In this document: positions 52,401 through 60,387 of the stretch, piece by piece
Numbering within the stretch: the stretch's first letter is position 1
Layout: each line of letters begins with the position of its first letter
Assembly: GCA_964536965.1 (NCBI GenBank)
Contig: CAZIAL010000013.1
Span: 1-64,000 of the forward strand
Direction of reading: 5' to 3'
Source of the DNA: JACMQW01 sp964536965
GTDB lineage: Bacteria > Bdellovibrionota > UBA1018
Length of the DNA: 64,000 nucleotides
Made by a program: the position numbers and the translations under genes
Notes under the pieces: generated by a model
The model's database searches: none
Told to the model about the DNA's origin: nothing
The model's input: the letters and a program-made list of their open reading frames with translations, nothing else

Positions 52401-54686
52401 GAACGTTTTCGACGCCTGGAGAAGCTTCTGGGCCTTGTCGCATTCGGCTTTCTCGTTCCCCTTGTTCTCAGGAAGGACGATCGGGTCTTTCCGCGTATCG
52501 CAGACGACCCCGTCGACGAGTTTCTGGTAATAATCGATCCCTTGCAGCTTCGGCACGCCGCCGCCACAGCCTTCGATCATCGCGAGCACGTTCCGCGTAT
52601 CGTTCGTGAAATTCGCCGTGGCCGGCGCGAGCGCCTTGTCGATGTACGTCAGCGTACGCTCGAGCTCGGCGCCCTGCTTCGACTGCTCGGCCTTCCCATT
52701 CGGCCCGACCGGGCAGGCATGCGCGATCGGAGGCGCGAAGAGACAGGAGTTCTTCAGAGCCGACGTTTCCATCAGCTTGCCTTCGCCCTTGCGGGTCAGC
52801 CCGTGCGCGGAACTCGCGATCGTCCGCTTGCCGTCGGCGAAGGCGCGAGTGAGCGCGTCCTGCATGGAGGTGACGCAAGAACAGTCGGGACAGTTCGGAA
52901 TCTCATAGAGCGCGGGTGCGAGAAAGTTCGCCGCCGTGAGCTGGTCGCCGCCCCGAATCAGATTCATTCCATCTTTACCGAAGGTGTTCTCGACGTTCTG
53001 GCCATAGAGGGACCGATTCACGATGTCGTTTTCGAAATCGAGCGATCCGTCCTTCTGGATGGCTACACCGCTCCCGCACGCCGAACAGCCAAAGCCATGT
53101 TTCCCGCTCTGCGAATGATAGTTCGTCGAAAAAGACTTTTCCGAGTAGCCCATCCGCACCCCGCCGTTTCCGAGGGACTTCGGCGAGACGAAATAATCGT
53201 TCTTCGACGGAGACGCTTCGAAGCCGGTCGCGAGAATGTTCAGGTCCGGCTTCACGCAATTATGCGAGAGGTTTCGGCGAGCGATTCCGGATCGCCCCGC
53301 GTTTCGATAGGCCACCAGATCTTCCATGGTCGAAAGGCCCGGGAACTGCGCTGCCGTTTGCGCATGCAGTTCGTCGATGGTTTTCTGGAGTTCCGCGACC
53401 CGAGCGGGATTCTTGGCGACGGAAGAGGCCGCCATGTTGCGTTCGATATTTCGGATGCGGACGAGATTCGCCGAGGCGATCGAGTCGTCCACGAACGTCC
53501 CGTCGGTGGAATAGACGCTCTTGTGCGCGCACTCTTTTCCGGCTTGGCCGAACATGTCGCTCGTCGGAATCATCAGATGGAGTTCCGCGCTCACTCCGCA
53601 TTCGGTCATCTCTTCGCGAGCCTTTCCCTTCGAATTCGTATAGTTCGCGATCCAGTTCTTAGCCCAGTCACTCGATTTCGAAGTCGCCAGCGCGATCATG
53701 TCCTTGCCCACGCGCGTATTCAGCGCGCGGCCGATCACCTCGTCCGCGATCCCCATGGTCGTGGCCCGACAGGCCGTATCCTTCGGGTCGATACCGAGCT
53801 CGGTCATCACGGCCTGCATATGCTTCCAGGCGCACGAGTCGTCTTTCTTCGCGCAATCCAGCTTATCCGCCCGCTTCCCGGCTTTCGCCTGGACGGCGGC
53901 GTGCGCGCGCAGAATCTGCGTGCTGACGGCCGCGTTCATGGCGAGCTGGACGGTGGAGTCGACCTGGGCCGACGGCTCGAAGTTGCCGATCGACTGCGAG
54001 GCATTGACCGCGGGCGAGCTTCCGAAGGAAATCACGACCTGCCGGCGGGTCGGGCAGTTCGCGAGGTCCGTACCGACGATATTCGGCGAATCGAATCCGC
54101 GAACGTCGGCTTTCGTTTCGCCGAGCACGCTGGCCAGTTCGCCGGCGATGCCCCGCGCGCGGCTCTGCGCGAGCGGCTGATTGTAGGAACCGTTCACTTT
54201 CTTCGAATTCGCCAGCTCTCCGCACGCGGCCTTCGCCTGAGCGCCGAGCGTCGAAAACGGCTGCCCGTCGGCGAACCCGGTGACGGTGACGGGTAACTTC
54301 TCTTTCGCGCCTTGAACGACCTTTTGGTATTCGATCGTGGCCTGGGCGAGCTTTTTGATTTTTTCGGAAAGGCCGGACTGATTCGCGTTCAGCTGGCAGG
54401 AGCCGGTTTCGAACGCTTTATCCTGCACCGAAAAATTATAAGTCGGATTTCCGTTCGCATCCTTGCCCGGCTGAGCGCAGATCACTCCGTCCGGCTCCAA
54501 CACGCCGAGCGAACGCAGGTTCAGTAGAAACGCCGCGGATTCGAACTCGCGTTGCTGTTCCGGCGAGAGCTTTCCGTAATCGAGTTCGGTCGGAAACTGC
54601 GGTGCGCCGGCGAACGCGGACTGCGCCGATAGCAGACATAGGCTCACGAAAATTGAACGCTTCTGACGACTGGAATTTCGATCCAT
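52389..54686 (-). CDS. Large exported cysteine-rich protein with an OmpA-like segment
   Basis: The ATG at 54686 has GGGAG four to five bases upstream and starts a signal peptide (RSIFVSLCLLSAQSAFA); a longer start at 54719 is less likely. The 765-residue protein has many cysteines, including CSACGSG and CPDCSC, which suggests several disulfides. Around residues 130-220 the pattern VTVTGFADGQPF, QSRARGIAGELA and CPTRRQVVISFG resembles an OmpA-type peptidoglycan-binding domain. No protease signature is apparent in the rest. It is probably a periplasmic or surface protein; its folding may need the DsbA-like lipoprotein. The function is unknown. Confidence 0.82.
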   Translation of the reverse strand: MDRNSSRQKRSIFVSLCLLSAQSAFAGAPQFPTELDYGKLSPEQQREFESAAFLLNLRSLGVLEPDGVICAQPGKDANGNPTYNFSVQDKAFETGSCQLNANQSGLSEKIKKLAQATIEYQKVVQGAKEKLPVTVTGFADGQPFSTLGAQAKAACGELANSKKVNGSYNQPLAQSRARGIAGELASVLGETKADVRGFDSPNIVGTDLANCPTRRQVVISFGSSPAVNASQSIGNFEPSAQVDSTVQLAMNAAVSTQILRAHAAVQAKAGKRADKLDCAKKDDSCAWKHMQAVMTELGIDPKDTACRATTMGIADEVIGRALNTRVGKDMIALATSKSSDWAKNWIANYTNSKGKAREEMTECGVSAELHLMIPTSDMFGQAGKECAHKSVYSTDGTFVDDSIASANLVRIRNIERNMAASSVAKNPARVAELQKTIDELHAQTAAQFPGLSTMEDLVAYRNAGRSGIARRNLSHNCVKPDLNILATGFEASPSKNDYFVSPKSLGNGGVRMGYSEKSFSTNYHSQSGKHGFGCSACGSGVAIQKDGSLDFENDIVNRSLYGQNVENTFGKDGMNLIRGGDQLTAANFLAPALYEIPNCPDCSCVTSMQDALTRAFADGKRTIASSAHGLTRKGEGKLMETSALKNSCLFAPPIAHACPVGPNGKAEQSKQGAELERTLTYIDKALAPATANFTNDTRNVLAMIEGCGGGVPKLQGIDYYQKLVDGVVCDTRKDPIVLPENKGNEKAECDKAQKLLQASKTFGAR

Positions 54687-54749
54687 GAATCTCCCTCGGG
54701 CCGAAGCCGCATCCGACACTTCTAGGATAGCAACATTCGCTCCGAAAGG

Positions 54750-54811
54750 AACTGCCGGTTAGGCGTTCTCCCCCTCCGGCCGGCCGAAATTCCGTCAATT
54801 TCCCGGCAGTT
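54750..54811. repeat. 9-bp inverted repeat in the gap after the metallophosphoesterase gene
   Basis: AACTGCCGG (54750-54758) is the exact reverse complement of CCGGCAGTT (54803-54811), with GGCCGGCC inside. On the minus strand it could form a long terminator-like hairpin after the metallophosphoesterase stop at 54825, though the T-run is short. Confidence 0.4.
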
Positions 54812-54824
54812 TTAGGGCGGACGG

Positions 54825-55700
54825 TTATCGACGGGGCCCGGGACGAAAGGTCCGGTAACAGCTGTCTTCGAGAAATAGCCATTCCCCGGTCTTGATCCGC
54901 ACGCGACAGAGCGTCCGGGAACCCTCGGCCTCGACGAACTCGATCGTCGACTTATCGGAATGATCGGCGACCACGAGCTTCGCCCAGGTCGGACGTCCGC
55001 GATACGCCCATTCCGTTTTTACCTGGATTCCTTCTTGTCGGCCGTTCATCGGGCGGTATTTCATCGTGTCTTTGATGGCGCCCGAGACGATGACCGGGAG
55101 GTCGCCGAACGAAAACGCGGCGGCGACGTGGTCATGTCCGCTCAGCACCGCCGAAATTCGTTTCCGGTATCGATACAGCACGGGCCGCACGGCTTCGTGG
55201 AATTCGCGCCGCTCGGTCCAGGGATGATTGGCGGTCACGGAAAGCGAAGGGTGATGGAAAATGACGAAGATCGATTGCGCGTCCAGACTGCGGAGTTCCC
55301 GCTCGAGAAACTTCGCCTGCCGGCGCGCGGTGGCGACGTTGTCCGAATTCAGCACGATCGCGGCGATTCCCCGGCCGAGGTAGGTCGTATAGGCTTCCGC
55401 AGGCATGTCGAAGAAGCGCATTTCTTCTTCGTAGCCCGCGGTGTGATTTCCCAGCGCGACGACCGGAAATCGAAAGCCCGCCCTGAACCAAGGGTCCCAT
55501 GCCGCCGCGTAAGTCCCCTGGTAGAGATTGTCCCCGACGAGGATCGCGTGGAAGATCCCCTGCCCCCGAATGGATTTTTCGACCTGTTGCGTTTTCGCGT
55601 TCCAGTCGCCGCCGTCGCCGAAAACCGCATAGGCGCGATTCTTCGCTTCGGCGGTTCCCGACCAGATGAAAAGCGCCCCGAGGAGCCATCGTAAAATCAT
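54825..55700 (-). CDS. Exported calcineurin-like metallophosphoesterase
   Basis: From ATG 55700 the 291-residue protein has a signal peptide (MILRWLLGALFIWSGTAEAK). It carries the binuclear metal motifs of the purple-acid/calcineurin phosphatase fold: VFGDGGDW, LVGDNLYQG, VALGNHTAG, FVIFHHPSLS and VLSGHDHVAA. It probably removes phosphate from monoesters or splits phosphodiesters in the periplasm. The frame is open to 55736, but those residues do not fit a signal. It is divergent from the NadD-like gene, 94 bp between starts; both are exported and act on phosphate or nucleotide chemistry. Confidence 0.88.
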   Translation of the reverse strand: MILRWLLGALFIWSGTAEAKNRAYAVFGDGGDWNAKTQQVEKSIRGQGIFHAILVGDNLYQGTYAAAWDPWFRAGFRFPVVALGNHTAGYEEEMRFFDMPAEAYTTYLGRGIAAIVLNSDNVATARRQAKFLERELRSLDAQSIFVIFHHPSLSVTANHPWTERREFHEAVRPVLYRYRKRISAVLSGHDHVAAAFSFGDLPVIVSGAIKDTMKYRPMNGRQEGIQVKTEWAYRGRPTWAKLVVADHSDKSTIEFVEAEGSRTLCRVRIKTGEWLFLEDSCYRTFRPGPRR

Positions 55701-55794
55701 GGCGTCAAACCTTCCACGGGCTCGCGAAAAATACAAACCGCTTTCGCTCCAACTTCATTCCCCATCTCCGGGAAACCTGGGTAAAATCGAGGAT

Positions 55795-57147
55795 GTGAAC
55801 CCCGCTAGCCGCGCCATCGCTCGACGCTCCCTGTTACCCGCCCTTTTCCTGCTGAGCTTTCTCGTTCCGCTCGCGTCCGCGGATCCGGTCGCCGGCCCGA
55901 AAGAAGCGTGGTGCCTCGCCCACCTTCTCCACAAAGGTCCGCTCTGCGACGCCACCTGCGACTTCGAACCGATGCGCGACCTCTTCTCCGCCGCGGATAC
56001 CTCCGCGCTCCTTCCCCCGCTACGCATCGTCGAGGCCGCTGACGACCGCGCGAGATATGAGTTCTTAAAATCCGTTCCGATCGAACGCGTGACGGCGGCC
56101 CCGGGCCACGGCTACCTTCGCAATCCGAAACAGCTTGAGAGCCTGAAAGAATATATTCGTTCCAGCGGTGGCGGCGATTTCCGCCACGATCGCATCCTGG
56201 TGAACATCATCACCGACGCGGAGGACCGCGTGGTCACGGTCGATTTGTGGAACGCGCACCACCGTCTCGTCGCCTATCTCGAGGCGGGTTTCCACTGGAT
56301 CGGCCAGATACCGAGCGAGAACTTTAAGATTCTCGTGAACGGTCGCACGTTCGACGGTTCGCCCTGGCCCCATTTCCTACCGCTCGCGGGAATCGACGAG
56401 ACCAAACGTTTCGATTACCGCGTCGTCCCCCCGGATACCGATATCAAGGGCGGGACCGTCGCCGTCGATGGCCGCCATCCGAACTTCGTGCTCGGCTCGC
56501 GGAACTCCATCGCGCAGCTGCGGCGAAACATGCTCTACCGCAAGATCCCGAAGATCGGTGTTTTCTTCGGCACCTTCGACCCTCCGCACGAGGGCCATCG
56601 CGCCGCCGCGAGGAAGGCGATGGAAACCCTGGAGCTGGACGAAGTCGTTTTCGTGCCGAATCCGAGTCCGAACCATAAGCTCGCCCCGAGCCCGCTCGAC
56701 GTACGCGTGGGTCTCCTCCGGAAGTTCGTGGAACAACAGCCCCGGATGAACGCCTACGTCGGCCCGTCCGGAATGTTGATCGACCGTTTCGGACGCGATC
56801 CCTTCGTCGAGCGCATGGTCCAGACCTACGGGACGCACGACGTCTACCAGATCATCGGCGAAGACTCCTTCGAGCAGCTCGTCCGCGAGAATGCGATCCA
56901 TCCCAAGTCGAATCGAAAGTACTATGTGGTCGCGCGCCCCGACGAGCATCACGACGGAAAGATCGTGGTCCCCGACGCCCTTCGCGAGGTCGTCACGGTC
57001 GCCGAAGTGCCAGGAGGGTACGGACTGAGCTCCACCCTCGTGCGCAAGATTATCTCGGAAGGCGGCACCCCGCCCGCTTCCCTCATCGATGCCGCCACCT
57101 GGAAATTCATCGAAGAGCAAGGCCTCTACCGCGCGAAGCCCAGGTGA
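55795..57147 (+). CDS. Exported fusion of a ParB/sulfiredoxin-like domain and a NadD-like nucleotidyltransferase
   Basis: From the GTG at 55795 (GAGG two bases upstream) the 450-residue product has a signal peptide (IARRSLLPALFLLSFLVPLA). Residues 130-185 look like a ParB/Srx-type fold (RILVNIITDAEDRVVTVDLW, NAHHRLVAYLEAG). Residues 252-450 are a complete nicotinate/nicotinamide mononucleotide adenylyltransferase-type domain: GVFFGTFDPPHEGHRAA with His265-x-x-His268, FVPNPSPNHK, IIGEDSFEQL and GLSSTLVRKIISEG. NadD enzymes are cytoplasmic; export of this one is unusual. An in-frame ATG at 55666 would mask the signal peptide. The substrate is not known. Confidence 0.82.
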   Translation: MNPASRAIARRSLLPALFLLSFLVPLASADPVAGPKEAWCLAHLLHKGPLCDATCDFEPMRDLFSAADTSALLPPLRIVEAADDRARYEFLKSVPIERVTAAPGHGYLRNPKQLESLKEYIRSSGGGDFRHDRILVNIITDAEDRVVTVDLWNAHHRLVAYLEAGFHWIGQIPSENFKILVNGRTFDGSPWPHFLPLAGIDETKRFDYRVVPPDTDIKGGTVAVDGRHPNFVLGSRNSIAQLRRNMLYRKIPKIGVFFGTFDPPHEGHRAAARKAMETLELDEVVFVPNPSPNHKLAPSPLDVRVGLLRKFVEQQPRMNAYVGPSGMLIDRFGRDPFVERMVQTYGTHDVYQIIGEDSFEQLVRENAIHPKSNRKYYVVARPDEHHDGKIVVPDALREVVTVAEVPGGYGLSSTLVRKIISEGGTPPASLIDAATWKFIEEQGLYRAKPR

Positions 57148-57211
57148 CACGCTAGAGCTTTACCCGTCCGATTAAACATGCGACTTTCCTAGCGAGAGCG
57201 AGACTATTTTC

Positions 57212-57886
57212 ATGGGTGATTTCGAAGCACGCCTCCAGATGATGACGATCCAGATCGTCCCCTTTTTCGCGGCGATCATCCTCCACGAATTCGGCCATGG
57301 CTGGATGGCGAAATACTGGGGCGACCGGACCGCGACCGACGCCGGCCGCCTGACGCTGAATCCCGTGGCCCATATCGATCCGATCGGTACCGTGGCCATT
57401 CCGATGATCAACATGATCACCGGAATCCCCCTGATGTTCGGCTGGGCGAAGCCCGTCCCGATCAACCCGACGCGCTTTCGCAAATACCGGCCGGGTCTTT
57501 TCTGGGTCTCCATCGCCGGCATCGGGATGAATATCGTCACCGCGTTCGTTTCGGCGATCCTCGCGGTGGGCTTGATCCAGTTTTTACCCGACGATTTCTC
57601 CTTGAAAACGCCGTTTGTCGAAATGGCGAAAGCCTCGATCACGATTAACTTCGCGCTCGCGCTCTTTAACCTTCTGCCCATCCCTCCGCTCGATGGCTCG
57701 AAAGTTCTCGAAAGTTTTCTCAGCTACCAGGGCGCACAAGTCCTCGCGCAGATCGAGCGTTACAGCTTTTTCATATTGCTGGGACTCCTGTGGTTTAACC
57801 TCCTGACGTTTCTGCATGGCCCCATTCTGGCGCTCTCCCATCTGGCCATCACGACCGCCCTCGCCCTTTTCGGACTCTTCCTATGA
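57212..57886 (+). CDS. Site-2 protease family zinc metallopeptidase (M50)
   Basis: The 224-residue membrane protein has the intramembrane HExxH site in AIILHEFGHGWMAKYWGD and the second metal motif with Asp in LLPIPPLDGSKVL, within about six hydrophobic segments. Small M50 proteins of this type commonly precede trpS and scpAB in deltaproteobacteria; substrates are unknown. The gene overlaps the trpS start by 4 bp (ATGA at 57883), so it is the first gene of the trpS operon. Confidence 0.93.
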   Translation: MGDFEARLQMMTIQIVPFFAAIILHEFGHGWMAKYWGDRTATDAGRLTLNPVAHIDPIGTVAIPMINMITGIPLMFGWAKPVPINPTRFRKYRPGLFWVSIAGIGMNIVTAFVSAILAVGLIQFLPDDFSLKTPFVEMAKASITINFALALFNLLPIPPLDGSKVLESFLSYQGAQVLAQIERYSFFILLGLLWFNLLTFLHGPILALSHLAITTALALFGLFL

Positions 57887-58908
57887 CGACTGGTTCCGGC
57901 AAAATCATGCTCTCGGCGGTTCAGCCGTCGAATCGACTGACGATCGGCAATTACATCGGCGCGGTGAAAAACTGGGCGAAGATGCAGAGCGATTACGACT
58001 GCCTGTTTTTCGCCGTCGATCTGCATGCGATCACGGACTCCCGTCCCGCGGACGCCGCGGACCTGCGGCGACAGACCTATCAGGCGATCGCGACGTACAT
58101 CGCCTGCGGCCTCGATCCCGCGAAGGCGACGCTCTTCGTCCAGTCGCATGTAAAGGAACACGTCGAACTTTCGTGGATCCTCACCTGTCACGCCACCATG
58201 GGCGAAGTCTCGCGCATGACCCAGTACAAGGATAAATCCCAGAAACACGGCGAGAGCATCCCGATGGGGCTTTTCGCTTATCCGGTGCTGATGGCCGCGG
58301 ACATCCTCCTCTATCAGACGAACCTCGTCCCGGGCGGCGCCGACCCGAAACAGCACATCGAGCTCGCGCGCGAGCTCGCGAAGCGGATGAACAACGCGTA
58401 CACGAAAAAATCCGAGACCCCGCTCTTCGCGATGCCCGACCCGTTCATCCCGAAACTCGGCGGCAAGATCATGAGCCTCCAGGACCCGACGAAGAAAATG
58501 TCGAAGTCGGACGTCGATCCGAAGGCGACGCTCTTCCTCGACGACTCGGACAAGGACATCGAGAAGAAGGTGAAGAGCGCGGTCACCGACTCGGGTTCCG
58601 AAATCACGGACTCCGACGAAAAGCCGGGGATTCGAAATCTGCTGACTCTCCAGTCCGTGCTGACGGGTACGTCCGTGGCCGACCTCGTCACCGCCTACGC
58701 CGGAAAACAGTATGGGCACCTGAAGGTCGACACCGCCGAGATCTGCGTCCAGGCCATCCGCCCGATCCGCGAGGAAACCTCCCGAATGATGGCAGACCTC
58801 GGGTTTCTTGATCAGGTATTGAAGCGGGGCGCCGAAAACGCCCGCGAACGCGCCGCGAAAACGCTGTCGCGCGTCAAAGATAAAATCGGTTTTATCCCTG
58901 GGAAATAG
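57883..58908 (+). CDS. trpS: Tryptophanyl-tRNA synthetase
   Basis: The 341-residue class I synthetase charges tRNA-Trp. The nucleotide-binding region replaces HIGH with RLTIGNYIGAVKNW, the ATP/Trp site includes DLHAITD and PVLMAADILLYQT, and the second signature is MSKSD-like KKMSKSDVDP. The length is typical of bacterial TrpRS. It is translationally coupled to the site-2 protease and ends at a terminator-like hairpin 30 bp after the stop. Confidence 0.97.
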   Translation: MTTGSGKIMLSAVQPSNRLTIGNYIGAVKNWAKMQSDYDCLFFAVDLHAITDSRPADAADLRRQTYQAIATYIACGLDPAKATLFVQSHVKEHVELSWILTCHATMGEVSRMTQYKDKSQKHGESIPMGLFAYPVLMAADILLYQTNLVPGGADPKQHIELARELAKRMNNAYTKKSETPLFAMPDPFIPKLGGKIMSLQDPTKKMSKSDVDPKATLFLDDSDKDIEKKVKSAVTDSGSEITDSDEKPGIRNLLTLQSVLTGTSVADLVTAYAGKQYGHLKVDTAEICVQAIRPIREETSRMMADLGFLDQVLKRGAENARERAAKTLSRVKDKIGFIPGK

Positions 58909-58938
58909 GGCACCCTTTCAAGCCGCACCCACGGCCCC

Positions 58939-58969
58939 ACCCCCCAAGATCTAGGGGGTCCGGTTTTTT
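58939..58969 (+). terminator. Rho-independent terminator after trpS
   Basis: ACCCCC (58939-58944) pairs with GGGGGT (58954-58959) around a 9-base loop. CCGG and six T residues (58964-58969) follow. The stem is short but G+C-only apart from one pair. It separates trpS from scpA. Confidence 0.65.
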
Positions 58970-59088
58970 CGCATCGCAGGGATTGATCACTTGCTCCCGA
59001 ATGATCTTTCGATAGGATCTCGTCAGACGTTTGACTCAAGTATTCGGCACCCGCGCAAACTCTGGCGCCGGCCCTCGGGAGACCCCTT

Positions 59089-60387
59089 TTGGCACATCGC
59101 GTACCCATTACCGTCCGAGTCGACCATTTCGAAGGTCCGCTCGACCTTTTGCTCTACCTGATCCAGAGCCACGAGCTCGACGTCTCGAAAGTTTCGATTT
59201 CGAAGATCACGGACCAGTACCTCGCCTATGTGCGACTGATGCAGGAGCTGAATTTCGATATCGCATCGGACTTCCTCCTGATGGCGGCGACGCTGATCCA
59301 GTGGAAGTCGAAATCCCTGCTTCCGGTCGAAACCGATCCGAACGCGCTGCTTGCGCTTGGCGACGACGAGATGCTTTCGCCGGAGGATCTGCTTCGCCAG
59401 CTCCGCGAACACCAGCGTTTCCTCGAAGCTGGCCGCGAACTCGCTCTGCAACCTTTGCTCGGCGACGACGTTTACACCCGGCCGAATTCTCGCAAGCCCA
59501 CGGAAAAAGTCTGGAAGCAGATGGACGTGACGGGGCTCGCGCTCACCTTCCAAGACCTGCTCGTGAAAGAGCGAAAACGTACGACGATTCTCAAGAAAGA
59601 GACCGTCTCCCTCGCCGAAAAGATTCTCGATTTCGGCGACCGCATGGAAGTCGGCAAGCTCACGGGTCTCCGTGCGCTGCTCCGCGATCCGAACTCGCGT
59701 CCCGAGACCGTGGTGAGCTTCCTCGCCTCGCTCGAACTCGGCCGGTTGAAGAAAATGCGTCTCCACCAAGAAAAGGCGTACGAAGAAATTTATGTTGAGC
59801 TTCTGGAAAGTATTAAAGGGTTTGATACCAACTTGGCTCGCGGATTTGATTCCATCGAAGAAGCGGTCGACAAAGGAATCGCCGAGCGAGCCGCTCGAGG
59901 CGAAGGACATGCCGCCGAAACTCTCGCCGCTGCCGTCGCCGCCGACGCCGCGGCCACTTCCGCAGCCTCTGAGCGTGGAACTGAAGTTGCCGACGCCGGA
60001 AGCGATCGAGCTTCGCTACTCCTGGCCGATAGCGATCGAACTGAAGACACCGACGCCGGAAGCGATCGAGCTTCGCTACTCCTGGCCGATGACGATCGAA
60101 CTGCGGACGCCTCCGGTGATGGAGACGATTCCCGTTCTGGACTGGCTCGCGAGCATTCCGGAGATCGTGACGACGCTCTCGCCGACCGAAACGAGTTCGA
60201 TCTCGCCGGATTCGGAGAGACTCGAGAACCCGACCTCCGAGACGTTTTGGCCGGGACTCACCACGCAGCCGCCGGAACTGGAAAGTCCGTCGGAGAACTC
60301 GGAAACCCAGATTCACTCCCTGCCCATGGCGGTCGGGATGCCGATTCCAATGATGGCGTCGGAGAACGGAGCAGCCATGAGTCCTAA
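59089..60387 (+). CDS. scpA: Segregation and condensation protein ScpA, with a long acidic tail
   Basis: ScpA is the kleisin of the SMC condensin complex. The start is TTG with GGGAG about seven bases upstream. Residues 1-240 fit ScpA: HFEGPLDLLLYLIQSHELDV at the N-terminus and the winged helix VVSFLASLELGRLKKMRLHQ then EEIYVELLES at the C-terminus. Normal ScpA proteins end about here. The frame continues for some 190 more codons, giving an Asp/Ala/Arg-rich tail with a 20-residue repeat (GSDRASLLLAD). In that stretch third-position G+C is low, while the scpB frame looks coding. The tail may therefore be an accident of overlap or reflect a frameshift. Confidence 0.88.
   Translation: MAHRVPITVRVDHFEGPLDLLLYLIQSHELDVSKVSISKITDQYLAYVRLMQELNFDIASDFLLMAATLIQWKSKSLLPVETDPNALLALGDDEMLSPEDLLRQLREHQRFLEAGRELALQPLLGDDVYTRPNSRKPTEKVWKQMDVTGLALTFQDLLVKERKRTTILKKETVSLAEKILDFGDRMEVGKLTGLRALLRDPNSRPETVVSFLASLELGRLKKMRLHQEKAYEEIYVELLESIKGFDTNLARGFDSIEEAVDKGIAERAARGEGHAAETLAAAVAADAAATSAASERGTEVADAGSDRASLLLADSDRTEDTDAGSDRASLLLADDDRTADASGDGDDSRSGLAREHSGDRDDALADRNEFDLAGFGETREPDLRDVLAGTHHAAAGTGKSVGELGNPDSLPAHGGRDADSNDGVGERSSHES
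60001..60120 (+). repeat. 60-bp tandem repeat in the scpA/scpB overlap
   Basis: Bases 60001-60060 and 60061-60120 are two near-identical 60-bp units; the first 30 bases are exact. The end of an earlier partial unit (GAACTGAAG..CCGACGCCGGA) is at 59979-60000. Sixty is a multiple of three, so both overlapping frames carry a 20-residue repeat: GSDRASLLLAD in the scpA frame and EAIELRYSWP in the scpB frame. Confidence 0.9.

Noticed and set aside
59815..59850. Programmed frameshift site between ScpA and ScpB
   Set aside because: A shift into the scpB frame would be +1 and the AAAGGGTTT stretch does not form a known +1 signal, so I do not annotate it; it stays open in the findings.
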